From assembly GCA_019915135.1 (NCBI GenBank), contig JAHLMK010000029.1:1-64000 (forward strand): DNA of 64,000 nucleotides, given 5' to 3'. Below, piece after piece: positions 20,622 to 34,100 of the stretch. How positions within the stretch are numbered: the first letter of the stretch is position 1; every line of letters begins with the position of its first letter. Origin of the DNA: Strobilurus pachycystidiatus. Its lineage: Eukaryota > Basidiomycota > Agaricomycetes > Agaricales > Physalacriaceae. The translations under genes and the position numbers were made by a program. The notes below the pieces were generated by a model, which worked only from the letters and a program-made list of their open reading frames with translations, had not been told where the DNA came from and did no database searches.

Positions 20622-22744
20622 ATGTTAAAAGCATTTCGCGACTGGCTCAGGCCAGAAAATGGACCGCAAGCGCTGTGAGTTCATGACGATTGTTTCTTTT
20701 TTACTTGCTTGACGCCGTGTCGTGTAGCCCAGATATGGCCGAGGGCGGGTCAACGCAGGAGGTAGTCCTACATGCGGAGCACCCAATGCTCTCTTGTCAT
20801 CAGAGCCAGATGTTTGCTTTTCTTGAGCCTCTTACCACCGTTAACTCTCGTCCCTCTTCCCACCACAAAACTCTCCTAGGCGAATGGCGCCAGTCGTTCA
20901 ACGCACCTTCTTGCGAACTGGACAGAGAGATAAAGAACACGAGAAAGGCACTAGCGAGACTCGAACGCCGTAGGGACTACATTCATTCCTTTGCTACGCG
21001 CTACGATGGCGCCTTCTCTGCGATCCATCGATTCCCGGCGGAGATCCTCCAGGAGGTATTCTTGGCTTACGTTCGTACCCAGTCTCGAACAGAGATGCCT
21101 CCACAGCAGTGTGGTCCCTGGCTCCTGGGGAGGGTGTGCCGGCGCTGGCGCCTGATCTCTGAGTCCCATCCTATCATCTGGACGGTCAACCCGATAGTGA
21201 TCCGGATGTGGGGTCTTCGACATCTCAGGGATCCCATGGGGGTTTTCCAATATCTCCTCGAGCGCCTGGGCGCCGGGGCGGCTTTTTCGTTCAAACTAGA
21301 GGCTTCTAGAGGCGACGAGAAGCTCGAACGACGGGTCTTCGAGGATTTGATTGCTCGTGCGCCCCGTTGGAACCAGGTCACACTCAAATGCTTGCATCCA
21401 GACGTCTTGGAACTTTTGTCCGAAGATATCGGTGCCGTTCTTCTCGAGGATCTCAAAATCAAGGTAGATCGGCGGTTCAGTCGATACGGTACCTTGAAAG
21501 CATTCGCGGCGTCCATGAAGCTGAAGCACCTCAGACTCAATGGCATTCGATTCCAAGACCTCGATATACCCCACGGACAGTTATACTCCGTCGAGGAGCG
21601 AACGGACACCTACTTCCCAGAGTCTCAGATGAACACCCTCGCTCTCATCGAATCCTGTCCATCACTGGGCGTTCTTGACACCGATCCCGGCCATCGGAAC
21701 CTTTCCCCTCCCGGTCTCCCGTTGTTGCCGCGAGTTGTCCACACCACGCTCACCACGCTTTCCACCACCGATTTGGGTCTTCTTGAATGCGTACAGCTCC
21801 CTAGTCTCAAGGGGCTTCATATCAATCATTCAGTCGGTGAACGCGATGGCTTCGATAGTGTCAGGAGGCTCCCGGCCGTTCCGCTCATAAAGGAGCTCAT
21901 TCGGGACTCGCACTGCGACCTAGAATATCTTATTCTTCACAACTGCGATCTGGACGAAGATCTTCTAGAGTTATTTCTCTTGATGCCGAACCTACGTTTT
22001 TTGAGCCTGATTTTTGGGATCAATTGGGATCCCAACAAGACAGGCTACACTCATCACGCGGTGTCCCCCATGCGTACCATCGTCGATCTCATGTCGGAGA
22101 CCACTCGACTTCCAGTCCCACAACCGCGACGAGCACCGCCCATTCCTGTCGACGCCGATGAATCGTCGGAGAGCGATGCGGAATCCACGGACTCGGATTC
22201 CACATCGGGATCAGATTCCTCCAACTCTGCTTCAGATTTGTCGGTATCGACAGCGCCGGGATCTCGTGTAGCACTTGCTCCCACCAGCATGACTACCGAG
22301 AGGGGAGTCAGTGACGCGTCAGAGTCCGATTCCTCTGACTCTGATTCTGAGAGCGCCGCATCAGCAGCGTCTCCCAATCATGGTGCAGCTGCTCCCACCG
22401 ACGAGAGTGGCGATGACGGGGCCACGGATACCGCCGTCAATCTTGGAGGAAATTCCAACACCAGCTCGCTGTGCACCCTCCTCCCCCATTTGGAAGAGCT
22501 GTGTATTCGCGATCTCTCACGTCCCGACATCCTGGCCTACGTCAACGCCGATTTCGTGTACATGGTCATGTCTCGGTACCGCGTGGATGGGTCGGGGTTG
22601 AAAAGGGTGATTATCGAGTTTCAGAGCGAGAGCGAGACGGACCAGATGATCTACTTGGACTATTACGACCAGTGCCGACTGGAGCGTTTGGTGGCTGACG
22701 GTCTGGATCTTCGTATTACTCGAAAGCCGATGCGAAAATCGTGA
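20622..22744 (+). CDS. F-box protein
   Basis: Exons 20622..20674 and 20728..22744 give about 689 aa. The first exon is inferred from an ATG with a phase-2 gtgagt donor joining a tgtag acceptor; if it is wrong, translation could begin at 20735. The N-terminal half has a Lys/Arg/Glu-rich coiled coil (about 84-108) directly before an F-box (about 114-165: IHRFPAEILQEVFLAYVR ... LGRVCRRWR). This is the usual layout of the large Agaricomycete F-box family. The middle has leucine-rich, LRR-like segments. About residues 490-590 are Ser/Asp/Glu low complexity, and a short ordered segment closes the protein. F-box proteins couple substrates to SCF ubiquitin ligases through Skp1. The substrate is unknown. 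Confidence 0.85.
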
Positions 22745-24123
22745 ATAGCTTCTCGCGGAACCGTTTACCCTTAGATTCGTCTCATCGTTTACGTTCGATA
22801 CTGTAGATGCAGAACGATACACTGCTTTGTACCTACGACACAAGTCACGTCTACATATATAGATCGATAATAGTTCTTAGTCGAACATCGAAGTCCTCTG
22901 TGCATGCTCCGTCATCCTCTCGCCCATTCGCTTGGCCAACATCTCGCGATTCTAATGTCACACGAAAGGCGCGGCGCTGCTGATTCTGCAGATTACTAAC
23001 GTTATAAATCCCACGACTTGGTTGGGTTGCTCGATCTCACAAGAGCCTCGGAGGATAAGAGTGAGGACCTCGACAATAAGTAATATCTCCTTAATTTCTA
23101 TCCTCAATTCGTGACACTCGCCTAACCCTGATCCCTGGACACTGTCTTCTGCGTCATTTCAGTCGCGTCGTCGGCTACTAGAGAGGAAGTGGAGATATCA
23201 GTGAAAGCGATGGACAGAAAAGACTCACTTTGATAGAAGGGCCCGGGCGTAAACGGTTGGATATGTCAATGATCGCGTACGCCGGGCGACCGCGGGTAAT
23301 TCACTACAGTGTCAATGGATTAGCCCCAATAAATGTTGTGAGTGAGGAAATAAAACGTATAGAGCGCTTGTTCCCATACGCGAAAGAGCTCGCGCCATTT
23401 GCACGGGTCTGGAATGATCAGTGCAACTTCTTGGGCCGCCATCTCGACGTTGTTGGAAAGTGAACGGCTGCGGTCGGATAGCGCCAACAGAGCTGAATTG
23501 TATTCATGGTTGGCCTGTGGGCGCAGCTGGAAGCAAATGATGTTACCCTGATCCGCGGTCCTTGTCTTCCTCCCACAATCAGCACATTTTGCTTTCTTCC
23601 CCGGCTCGAATGGACGTTCAACGCATGGACATTTCGAAGGGGTTACCGAGCAGAGACGATATGAAGCAAACCGGTGCGTGATTTTGTTTTGTTGCTGTTT
23701 TTGCCCTGCGGCGTGCACGTATGCTCATCACATCTCCCCGTCCTCCTTGCTGCCGCGGCTACGCCGCCTCCTCCATTTTTCTATCTCTCACGCAAGACAC
23801 TAACGCCCGTTTCCTGTTTCTTACAGTCCACCGATAACCACAATCCCGCATGCTTCACTCCAGCGGCAGGACGAGGACGACCTTCCCAACCTGGGTCTAC
23901 TACTCCTGCCTTCGCCCAATCGAAACAATCTTGCAGACGCCTCGCACGATCCAACCGCTGCTGCCATCGCATTTACAGGACACAAACTTGCGCACATCAC
24001 ACGTCGGAAATGGGGTCGCACAACGTTCGTTCGATTGTTTCCTTTTTGTCATCACCTTCGAACGCGACCCCAACAGCACAATAATCTCCGAGATACGAAA
24101 TGCACGGAAAGGCGCTCGACAAT
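22745..24123. other. Spacer with remains of duplicated, unrecognised coding-like blocks
   Basis: From about 23.5 kb the sequence matches 32.6-33.2 kb and 51.3-51.9 kb. Shared pieces include cttcctcccacaa, tctctcacgcaagacacta and ccaatcgaaacaa, and an exon-like segment translating near IAFTGHKLAH. Frames are broken and I recognise no domain. Before 23.2 kb I see nothing definite. Confidence 0.4.
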
Positions 24124-25585
24124 GGATGCGTGTATTTGCGTTTTATCTCGTTTTGTTCGTGGGCGGAGGTCCCTCGCCACTCGTATCTCCGTCGCTCGCT
24201 CGAGTTCTTGCGCTCCTCCTCTTATCTCTCCTGACTCCTCACCGGCGCCTCTTCTCTCCCACCTCATTGCATCCCCCCCCCCTCCTCGGACCTCGTCAAC
24301 GCCCACTCCCCCTCCCTACTCCTCGTTCATCCAGCTCCCCCACTCTCACCCCTCCTTCCCTTCCCATCCCTCACCATGAAATAGCAGGCTATGTCCTCGG
24401 CCCTGTGGTCGGTCACGGGGCGTCGTCCGCCATACACAGGAGCGGGAACGTCGCCGTCAAGGTCGTGCGAACCTTTTCGAAACGTTTTGTAGAGGCCGAG
24501 GAGCGGATCTGGAAAAAACTATCGCACGAACATATCCTGCCCCTCTTTGCGTCGGAAACTGATGATCGAGGCGAGTGGTGGGCAGGCGTAACGATGTGGT
24601 GTCCTGCTGGGACGCTCTTGGATTTTGTGAGAGGGAGAAGGGCAGGAGGGACGGGGACCGATGGGGAATATCCGCGGCTGTTCAGGCAGCTGGCGTCTGC
24701 GATGCTGTATCTCCACGAAACGGCGCATGTCGTCCATCGGGATTTGAAGTTGGAGAATGTGATGGTCGATGAGATGGGCGGTGTGAGAGTGGGTGATTTT
24801 GGACTGGCGAAGGCGATCCAAGGTGAATTTTAATTGTCTCCTATATTCATTCAATTGCTAATTCGATTGTAGACGAGGGCGAAACGTCCACCGAGGAGTC
24901 CGACTCTGACACTGACGACGACGCGCTCAAAGCCGTCTTGCACCGAACCCTGAGCGTGTCCACTCCGCACGCACCACCTACCCATCCGCACCTACTCGTC
25001 CGGCACCGCACCGTGGCCACACACGGGAAAGACCGCAAAACCAAATGCGCCCCGGGCAGCGTCCCATACGCCGCGCCAGAGCTCTTCCTCCCTGCCCACG
25101 CCTCGTATCCCAACCCACCTGCACCCCTCAAAGCCGCGGACGTCTGGGCGCTCGGCGTCATCCTCTTCGCGCTCGCAGAGGGCCGGCGCGCTCGAGCCGC
25201 GGCTGATCTTGAAGATCCGGCATGGGGATATCCCGCAGGTGGCGGGGGGTGGGGGGACGGGGAGGGTGGTGAGGAGGTGTTTGGAGAGGGATGTGGGGAG
25301 GCGGTGGGGCGCGCGGGAGGTGTGGGAGAGATTCCGAACGATACTTTCGGTCCGCGTCTGATTCCGAACGACATTTTTTGTCCGCGTCAAGTGGGAGGGG
25401 AAGGGGACGGGATATCCACCGGGGCACAACGTACTCGCGCAGCGCAGGCCCGAGCGTGCTGCCTGCTACGCCGGTGGACCTCGAGGCCGTGGTTGATGCA
25501 AAGGTGTGGGAGGAGAGGGTGGAGGTTGATGAGAATGGGCGGGATGTTTGATTGGCCCGTCATGCAGTTGGCGGGATATATTTGA
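24124..25585 (+). pseudogene. K2: kinase copy with lost N-terminus and frameshifted C-lobe
   Basis: The kinase frame is recognisable from IAGYVLGPVVGHGASS (about 24386) through VAVK, HRDLKLEN and DFG to the exon end at 24822. A 50-nt intron matches that of K1, and the frame resumes at 24873 to DVWALGVILFALAEG. A 14-nt deletion relative to K1, between 25186 and 25187, then shifts the frame, so the rest of the C-lobe and the RS tail are lost from the protein although their DNA persists to 25551. About 55 bp of tccga...gtccgcg repeat is inserted near 25330. The Ser/Pro-rich N-terminus of K1 is replaced by spacer sequence. Probably a pseudogene; a truncated product cannot be excluded. Confidence 0.75.
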
Positions 25586-26465
25586 CAGTCTCTTTGATGG
25601 CGTAATTTCTTCTTCAGTATTCATCACCGTAACTTATAGTTTTCTCATTCCTGTTTTTGTTGTTCATATTACATTTGTACTTACCACATATTGCAACCCA
25701 TATATAACAACCTCACGAATGCCTGATTAACCTTTGAGTAAGTGCTAGGCTTGTTGGAATGTGCTTGTCTACATGCTTTATACAGAGAGGAATGGACTCA
25801 AAATAATGCCTATGATGCACAACTGCTTACTCATCTACTGTATGCTGCAATGACAAGTCACAGGGAGATGGGTATCAACTTGGTGGGGGCGGGTGTGGAT
25901 TCTGGGCCGGTGAGATCAACTACTTACACCAGTATCCCTCTTTGCTCTCCCAGCACACCACACCATGCTGTGGCGCGCATTTGAGAGAAAGGGGTGGCAG
26001 GGGGTGGGGAACTCTCCACTCTCCCACAATCACCACACTTCTGTTGTGTTGTCCAGCCCCATGTGATGCATAAACACACAATCAGCCAGGCATAGAGGGA
26101 CATGGCGGACTGATGTGGCGTTGACAGAGTGAGGCGTTTTTTGGATGTGGGGAGGCAGGAAACACTGTAGTCAGTGGCTGGTAAGGCCACATTATCCAAC
26201 TGAGGGTGAGTGCATGGGTTGGACAAATAAGGACACAGACACAGATTATTGTTCTTATGCACTGGAATAAATAATGAGTGTTAGCTGTATTAAGTCCTAC
26301 CTTTTAACCTGAATCATAATGAATTTACTGATACATACCTGTGGAAATCGTTCAACTTATTATCCAGCTAATGTGAGAATATTTCAAGCAGTTGAGTATA
26401 TCGTACAAGTAATTCAAACATTCACATTTCAATACATATCTTTACAATGTAACTGCAAATTCATC
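25586..26465. other. Conserved NLR-kinase intergenic block, copy 2
   Basis: Reverse-complement counterpart of 4090-4898. No gene seen. Confidence 0.55.
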
Positions 26466-29400
26466 CTAATCTGAGGTATCTGTCTGTAAGAGCTTCTGAC
26501 TTGCTTCAAGTATTTCTGCATCCACATGTTTTCCTAGACTATGGTATGTGAATGCAAGATTGGCCATTGCAATAAGCGTATGTGGGTGGCGCTCTCCCAG
26601 AATCACCTTTCTTCCTTCAAGCACCTCTTTAACAAGTATCTCTGCCTCTGCATATTTTCCTTGATTGAAATATGTAGCTGCGAGATGGGCCATTGCACTA
26701 AGTGTGTCTGGGTGACGCTCTCCCTGAATCACCTTGCGTGTTTCAAGCACCTCTTTTTCAAGTACCTCTGCCTCTGCATATTTCTCTAGATGATCATATG
26801 TAGATGCAAGATTGGCCATTGCAGTGAGTGTGTCTGGGTGATGTTCTCCCAGAATTATCTTGCGTGCTTCAAGCACCTCTTTTTCAAGTACCTCTGCCTC
26901 TGCACATTTCCCTTGATGATAATATGTACTTGCAAGATTGCCCATTGCAGTCAGCGTGTCTGGGTGACGCTCTCCCAGAATCACCTTGCGTGTTTCAAGC
27001 ACCTCTTTTTCAAGTACCTCTGCCTCTGCATATTTCTCTAGATGAGCATATGTAGATGCAAGATTGGCCATTGCAAAAAGCGTGTCTGGGTGACGCTCTT
27101 CCAGAATCACCTTGCGTGCTTCAAGCACCTCTCTCTCAAGTACCTCTGCCTCTGCATATTTCCCTTGATGACGGTATGTACTTGCAAGATTGGCCATTGC
27201 AGTCAATATGTGTGGATGACGCTCCTCCAGAATCACTTTGCTTGCTTCAAGCACCTCTCTCTCAAGTACCTCTGCCTCAGCATATTTCCCTTGATGACGA
27301 TATGTACTTGCAAGATTGGCCATTGCAGTCAGCGTGTTCGGGTGACGCTCTCCCAGAATCACCTTGCGTGCTTTAAGCACCTCTTTTTCAAGTACTTCTG
27401 TCTCTGCATATTTCCCTTGATGGCGATATGTATTTGCAAGTTTGGCCGTTGCTTGAAGCGTATCTAAATGATGTTCTCCCAACACTTTTATTCTGACCTG
27501 TACAACTTGTTGCAATAGTGATTCTGCTGCAGCCCATTTTCCAGCATCTGTATGAAGGACTGCTACAGCTTCATATATATATATCAGACTGATGTTTTCA
27601 TCCCAACTATATGTGGCATGTGGAAGGATATATCTCCAAAGAGCATATGAGGTAGATGACTCGTCCCAAGGCGTACCACGACTGAGTATAAGAAGTGCTG
27701 TCTGCTCTACTTCAAAATGAGGAAAAGTTATAGTGTATGACACGCATTCATGAATGACAGGATGAAATGAAAGTAGTTCACTTTCAATTGCATATGTAAC
27801 AAGAGAAAGCCTGATGATTTCATCAACTGCTTCATCAACAGAGCATAGAGCAAACTTCTCTAAAAGATCCTTTACAGTTGATGAAACTTCTTCATCACCC
27901 AAAAGTTCAAGCTCAGAAAAGTTCTTTGCAGCATTGCGAAGCATAATAATGGGAATATCAGCATAGAGATAGAAAGAGCACAACTGCATGATAAGCTTTG
28001 CATCATTAGAAAGGTGTTCAAAGCTAAGAAGAAATGCACTAAGAACACTTTGTGAATAGCTATCTATGCTCTGTCGTACTTTAGAACTAAGAAGCTCTTT
28101 GCGACGGTTTTTAAAACGCTCAAAATAGCTTGAAATAGAGCAAGTGGTGTTGGAAGCAATATAGCCACCAGCTATGGCAATTGGCAAGGCATGACATGCA
28201 AAGGCATCAACAATACTTGTAGCTGCTGCATAATCATTGACTTTGGATTTAGCACGTGAAAGTAGCATAGTAACTGCAGCATCATGCTCAAGGTCATGAA
28301 TAAAAATGTCACAATTCTTAGATGCATGTTGATGAACTTCAGCATTTCGACTTGTAATGATTACATTGCCATGATTAGAAAAGGGGAGAAAGGGTGCTAA
28401 ATCAAGTTTGGGATCATCTGCATTGTCAAAGATGACAAGCCAGTTCTCTGGAGTGCTATTCAAATAGCTGTGAAGAGATTGTTGAAGTTGCTCTGTAACA
28501 ATTTTGTCCTGCTGGGCAAGCTTTTCACTTGAGCTAGCATTGAGGAAGATAACATCAGAAAAGCTATATAAACACAATTAGCTGTAACATTGAGTGAAAG
28601 AAAATATATACATACCTTGCTTGATTCTCTTTTACAAATTTTGTCACTATCTGTGTCTTTCCCGTGCCACCTTTTGCCACCAGTGTTGTCACACGCCTCT
28701 TCTTCTCAACTGGCTCCACTAATGCTCCTCTCATCCTTTCAATAATGACCTCATCAATAAGATCATCCAACATCCAGGATTGTCCTGGTGACGCAAACAT
28801 CTCCAAGGTCTGATCTGCGCCACATAACAACATGCAAAGCTCAAGAGAGCGAGGAAGACATGCAACAAGATTCTTGTCCATGATGTTGGTGACAATGAGC
28901 AGAAGCCCAGGCCTTGAACAAATAGCAGAGCGTGCAGGCCCAAGTTCAGCTGCACCACTGAACAGCTTGAGATCTGCCTCAAGACGCTCCTTGGAGCTTG
29001 CATTCACATAGTGAATACCTGAAAAGCTGGTAATGGAGAATGAGATTTGGCACATTGATAGGAATACACTACATACCACATTCCACAATCTCTGACAAAT
29101 GTATTGAGAATAGACTCCATACGGCTGGAGGATGCCTCTCTTCCAATGAGAGCCACCACACGCGAGGAAAAGATGGCCGTGAGCCGCAGAAGCATGTCAT
29201 CTCGCCCCTCAAAGTACTCGGAGGGAGATGGGCATGGAAGGAGGTTGAGCTGTTGAGTAGTATGATGAGGAGTCACTGTTGTAACAATCCGCGCATGTAT
29301 GTCGCGGATCATCTTGGTCTGCTCATCCTGTGCCCCATCCATCTTGGCAAGTACCTTTCGATTATGTGCAATGTCAATGCGCGCATACAGAGTTTGGTCA

Positions 29401-30686
29401 CTCTGGCCTCAAGATCAACTCATGTGCAAACCAAACCCGGTATGTGCTTACCTGGAGGACATACAATGCCTTCCACAACTTGTTTGCAAGTTCATCGCCT
29501 TGCTGCTTGAGGTCATCGCGGTCCAAGCCAACGGCAAGAAAGTTCTTGTTGTTGAACTCGCTCCATGCAAGAAAGATCTCCACGAGTGTGTCTTCAAGCG
29601 GCTTGAATGCGGCAAACATGTTGGGTGGGAGGTCCTGGATCTGGGCTTCGTTTGCAAACACGGCCATGAATGTCGAAAGCGTCCCGAGCGCTGTCATCAA
29701 ACGCGCCCACGACTCTCGGCACTGGTCATATTCCTGTCATACGGATAAACAAACAAGAATGCAAAGGATGAATGAGCCACGTACATTGACAACCTTGATG
29801 AGATGCACAACAATGCCGGCCACGGCCTTGATGACGGGTAGATTCTCGGCAATCTCAGCCGCCTCCTTGAGAATGTTCACACATACGGAGGCATTGTCGA
29901 CGTTGATGACCCCGCTGGTAGCCTTTGCCAGCTTCTTCAGCAGTGTTTGAGCGTTGCCCGACATCGGCGGTCGAGCTGCGGATGACGGTGGCGGTCCAGG
30001 GCAGACCGGCGAGGTCTCAGACGGGGCCGTAGATGGAGCGGATGGGGCGGCTGTGTCCACTGACAGTACGTTGGAAGACGCCGGGATAGCAGATGGATCC
30101 TGAGATGGAGCGGATATGTCCGCCGGCGGCACTACCTGCGAAGACGGCAAGGTCTCAGATGGGGTTGTGGATGCAGCGGGTGTTTCCATTGGCAGCAGTA
30201 CGTCGGAAGAGAATGGGGTGTGGGATGGAATGGATGTGTCCGCCGGCAGCGCTACACGGGAGGATGATGAGGTCTCAGATGGGACCGTGGACAGAGAGAC
30301 TGTTTCAACCGGCGGCGGGACGGCAGATGGGCGAATGGATGGAGGGGATGTGTCTGCCTGCGTCTCCTGTTCGGGACCCGGAGACGAGGGACTGGGGGAA
30401 CGAGATGAGCGGTCTGACCGCCGCCATTTTGGCATTGGAATCGAGAGGAACGATTTTGCTGGATTAATGTCAAGCCAATTGGCGGGAAAACAATCGAAGA
30501 CGCACTTTTCTTGTCTCGCTTCTCCTCTGTCTGCTTGGGCGGGGTGACGATGGCTATCTCGTCACCCGCGGGGCGGTCGGAGGGCGCTGCGGGAGGAGCG
30601 GGGCTATCCTGTCGACTCCGCGTGAGCCGATTCAACGAAAAGCGAGCGCGCCCACCGCGCTTGCTTTCAGCGGCATTCGTATCCAT
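26466..30686 (-). CDS. NLR2: STAND protein with tandem NB domains and TPRs
   Basis: Exons 30686..30506, 30458..29785, 29733..29452, 29402..29077, 29026..28616, 28563..26466 give about 1323 aa. Architecture as NLR1: Pro/Ser linker, helical domain, degenerate NB half-domain, intact NB domain (GGTGKT, WLVIFDNADDPKLDL, VIITSRN, LPIAIAGG) and eight TPR units. A one-base length difference from NLR1 in the leader falls inside the inferred 47-nt first intron (30459..30505), so the frame is preserved. It converges with K2. Conserved splice signals at all five introns and no internal stop suggest a functional gene. Confidence 0.83.
26469..27482 (-). repeat. TPR-coding 126-bp repeat array of NLR2 (8 units)
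   Basis: Seven 42-codon units plus the 44-codon cap. The last exon is exactly 252 nt (two units) longer than that of NLR1. Some neighbouring units are almost identical, indicating recent duplication. Confidence 0.9.
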
Positions 30687-31500
30687 GGTTGTGCTGTCGT
30701 CGTCGTGGTTTGCTGTCAAGATGTTGCTGTCAAATGTTACGGTCGTGTCACACTGATCTCTGGGTTTCTCCCACCATTCAGCCACCATCACTGCCTCCGG
30801 TCTCGGACGGACGAGACGCCGAGAAGAAATACGCAAAGCAGATAGGAAAGATGAACTCAAACAGAATCGGCATCAGCGATCATCATGAATCGTCCGGTCG
30901 TTGGTTTAGGTGTGTTCGCCCGCGAAAGATTAGTACGATACGAGAAGGAAAGAAGACGGACGAAAGAATTTCATAGTATGATTAGCGCAGTCCAGCAGAC
31001 ATTGACAGAGCGAAGGCACAAGTGCGATAAACGATAGAGGCGTACTTTGGTAAGCGCCCTCCGCCCGGGCCCATGCACTCTCACTATTCGACATGCTACG
31101 CGCCCAGATTCGTTCGCTCCCCTCGAGCCCGTCCGCCGCCAGGTCCACGAAGCGCGCGGACAGGGGATTCACCGTGCAGATGAGCTAAATGCGCGACGAG
31201 CTTCGAATACCGCGTATGCATACCGTAATGTGTCCCATCATCCGGGGCACCGTCGATGTATCTTCTACGTCCGAAAGCGGGAAGGAAAACGACGCACCTG
31301 TAATGTAGCGTTATCCCAGGAACCTGTCGAGACTTCTATCTCGGCGGGTTTAGCATCCAATAAGAAGATATAGTACGAGATTTATCGGAAAAATGGAAGG
31401 GACATCATTACCATCCCGTGGAAGACAGACGAGGATGCACCACAGGCCTCTTCGAGAGCGTAGCGCTAAGTCCCCATCGTGTATGACTGCGTCAGGATAC
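30687..31500. other. NLR2 upstream region, duplicated at NLR3
   Basis: The first about 100 bp are the NLR 5' leader, conserved in NLR1, NLR2 and NLR3. From about 30.9 kb the sequence is closely repeated at 49.67-50.25 kb, so the duplication extends well beyond the NLR gene. Coding-like minus-strand pieces (such as VDLAADGLEGSERIWA near 31.1 kb) do not assemble into a gene I can defend. Confidence 0.45.
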
Positions 31501-31589
31501 GGGTCGCTTTCAGCTAAGTTTCAGGCATACACGTACGTCGCGTACCATACGAACGCCTATGAACGACCCCGGATGAGTGAAAGGGATCT

Positions 31590-32300
31590 GTTTTGTCCTA
31601 TGTCAAACCCACCTGAATCAACGCCGCCGAAATGGCGTGCGAGATGCCCACGCCGCTCTCGAGAACATCCCGCGCCCGATTTCGTCCATACGAGTCAGGG
31701 CATTCGCTGTTGCCAGACCTGCTTCAAAATCAGAATCTTCGACCAGAGAGGATTCACGAGCAGCGTTGAGCGAACTTACGAGATCAAAACAGATGTCACC
31801 GTCCCATATGCAAACCCCTTCTCCAGATGGACGCTGTAGTAAGGCGTACTGGATCCTGAAATCAAATTCATGACACCGCGAACACAGCGCCATAGGTTAC
31901 TCACCCAAAGTTGAAACATATCCTGCCGGGGAGAAACGCCCGAGTTTTCGGAGACTGTCTCGTCATGCAAGAGAACGAGACTCCCGTGCATGTCTACCCA
32001 CCATAACATGTCAGTGCCCAGTCAATGAAACAAGGGAAAGAAAACACTCACTTTGGTCCTTGGGCGCACAGCGAGTGATCGCAATGTACATCAATGGTCC
32101 AACATCCCCGCCGTAGGGCTCACGTTCGTCCTCAAGACGTACTGCGATGGCATTAGTACTCTTGACATCCAATTCAGTGCGGACTATAGTTACGCACTAG
32201 GAGGGCGCACTGGAAAACGGATGGGTATGTGGGTATGAATTCTCACTCGACAGACAAAGGGAAACCACGACCGCCAGCGCGATCGCGACGGTAGCACCGA
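31590..32300 (-). pseudogene. Candidate multi-exon gene of unknown function (block X)
   Basis: Minus-strand pieces join across plausible introns: IAITRCAPKDQ, then MHGSLVLLHDETVSENSG, then PYYSVHLEKGFAYGTVTS, then NRARDVLESGVGISHAIS, with gtgagt/gtaag donors and cag/tag acceptors in compatible phases (for example the 60-nt intron before the last piece). Upstream, near 32.26-32.30 kb, one frame holds a hydrophobic stretch TFGATVAIALAVVVSLCLS like a membrane helix. Start and end are not resolved, and stops interrupt some joins. The homologous block at 50.6-51.3 kb is more damaged. I do not recognise the family. Confidence 0.3.
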
Positions 32301-32559
32301 AGGTGGACGTCGGCCGTAAGAAGCAAGAGAACGCGTATAGATTCGTAAAGATTCGCTGTAGTCTTCGTCAGTACACTGTAGTGACTTGGCCCATGCCCTC
32401 GACGAGAGAATTTCAAAGAAGGAGCCGTATCGACTCCGGGCGTGGAAACGAATTCGACAGGCACCTATCGCGCCGACTGTGCATACCGTCGTCCTGTGGT
32501 CGTCGTCGTTGTGAGAGATCAAATCGAGGTATGTCGAAACGGAAACTCGTGATGTCACC

Positions 32560-34095
32560 CTGATCGGCTTGCTTGCTTCCTCCCACAACGACCACTATCG
32601 ATCCGGCATGGACTCCGGACGCGACGGGAATCGGGACGTGATACGCATCGCGCTTCACGTCGGGACGGAAACAGGAGAGATGATATGAAGCAGAGCAGAC
32701 CGTGACGACGGACTTGGGGTGCGTAATTTCCTTTTCTCTTCGTTCTTTTTGGATCCCGCAGCATGAAAGATGCATATCTGCACAGGGCCCACGACCACCG
32801 CCTCTGTTCGTTCTGCTGCCGCGTGTATATTCCTCCGTCTCGCAATTCTTTTGCGTCCCGATTCCTCCTTCATCCTCCATCTCTCACACGAGACACTGAC
32901 GCACGTTTTCATTCTCTCACAGCCTACCATCATAATACCATGCCGGCGAGCTTCACCGCAAACACCCGCAGCGGCGGCGGGACGAGATCGAAGTGCTCGC
33001 TTTGTGCGCATACCCACCTTCACCACCACCTCCTCGCGTACGCCCAATCGAAACAACTACTCGCCCAATCCCAACGGCTCCTTCCATCGCATTCACAGAG
33101 TACGGACCAGCAGACCACACGTCGGAAATGGGAGCCCAAGCACACGTACGTTCGCTCCTTCGCTTGCAACAAGGGACGAAAGGCGCGGACAGGGCCCGGA
33201 GCAATGGGACGATGGATGCAGGAGAGACGGGATTGGGCTCAGCCAGACCTGGCCGTGCTGGTGCGTGCAATCAGATTTGTTTTTGTTTCGTTCGTGGGGC
33301 GATGTCCGTGCATCTCTGCATGCGCTTTCCCTAAATCCCCTTTCCTCCCCTCTCCTTCCCAGCATCTCTTCCAAATACTGACTTTATCCTTCACAGCCCA
33401 GATGCCACAACGATTCCGAACCCGCTTCGATTTGGATACCCCGACGAGGGCGCGACTCCCATCGACAACAACCCCCTGCCGCCGGCTGCTATCCTTTCTT
33501 GCCTTCGTCGCAGATATGGCTCCCACCGCCATTGCATTCATAGGGATTGAAGGCGTCACACACCGGCATCAGGTTCGGATTCGGAAACGACGCGCTTGAA
33601 TTTGGATTGGCGAGGGTCTTGCGACGTACCGCCATCACCTTTTGAACGTATTCTGTACAGGACAATGTCATCCGAGGACGGAACGCGTGGACGAGTTTTG
33701 CAGGGGGGTATGTGCCCAGCCAAAGCTAAACGTGAGGGTAAGTGTATTTACATTTGATTCCGTTTTCTTGTGCAGCGTGGGCGACGTTCATTTATACGTA
33801 CGCTCGCAGCAGCATCTGTCCATCGCCCCGCTGCCCTTCGCCAAATGGTGTAGCGTACATCTTTTCGTTTCGCACTATCCCTTCACCAATCATCCACTCC
33901 CTACTCGTCATCAGCATACTCATCTCATCCTCCTCGCAGTCCTCACCAATCAGAGACACCCTTTCCTGCAAACAGCCGGCGCCGCGACGAGGACGATTGT
34001 CTTGCCTCGGATCAAAGCAAAATGCAATCATTCCCTCCAACACAATTCCAACCTCCAATCATCGCCGCACGCCGCACGCAGGAACGCCGGCAGAC
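32560..34095 (+). pseudogene. Block Y: repeated coding-like segments, function unknown
   Basis: Several segments of 150-250 bp resemble each other and parts of 23.6-24.1, 39.5-40.1, 51.4-52.4 and 52.9-53.2 kb. The most recognisable translates around APSIAFTEYGPADHTSEMG, with relatives MALTGHELAHSASLKWG (39.9 kb) and AFTEQELAHHTSDMAA (51.8 kb). Possible introns lie between segments. This suggests an exon-duplicated gene that decayed in every copy seen. No known domain was recognised. Confidence 0.3.
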
Positions 34096-34100
34096 GAGCA

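Noticed and set aside
23850..24385. Long open frame upstream of K2 as a genuine kinase N-terminus
   Set aside because: It is not related to the K1 N-terminus, derives from block Y and C/T-rich spacer, and is Pro/Ser/Leu-rich only because of base composition.
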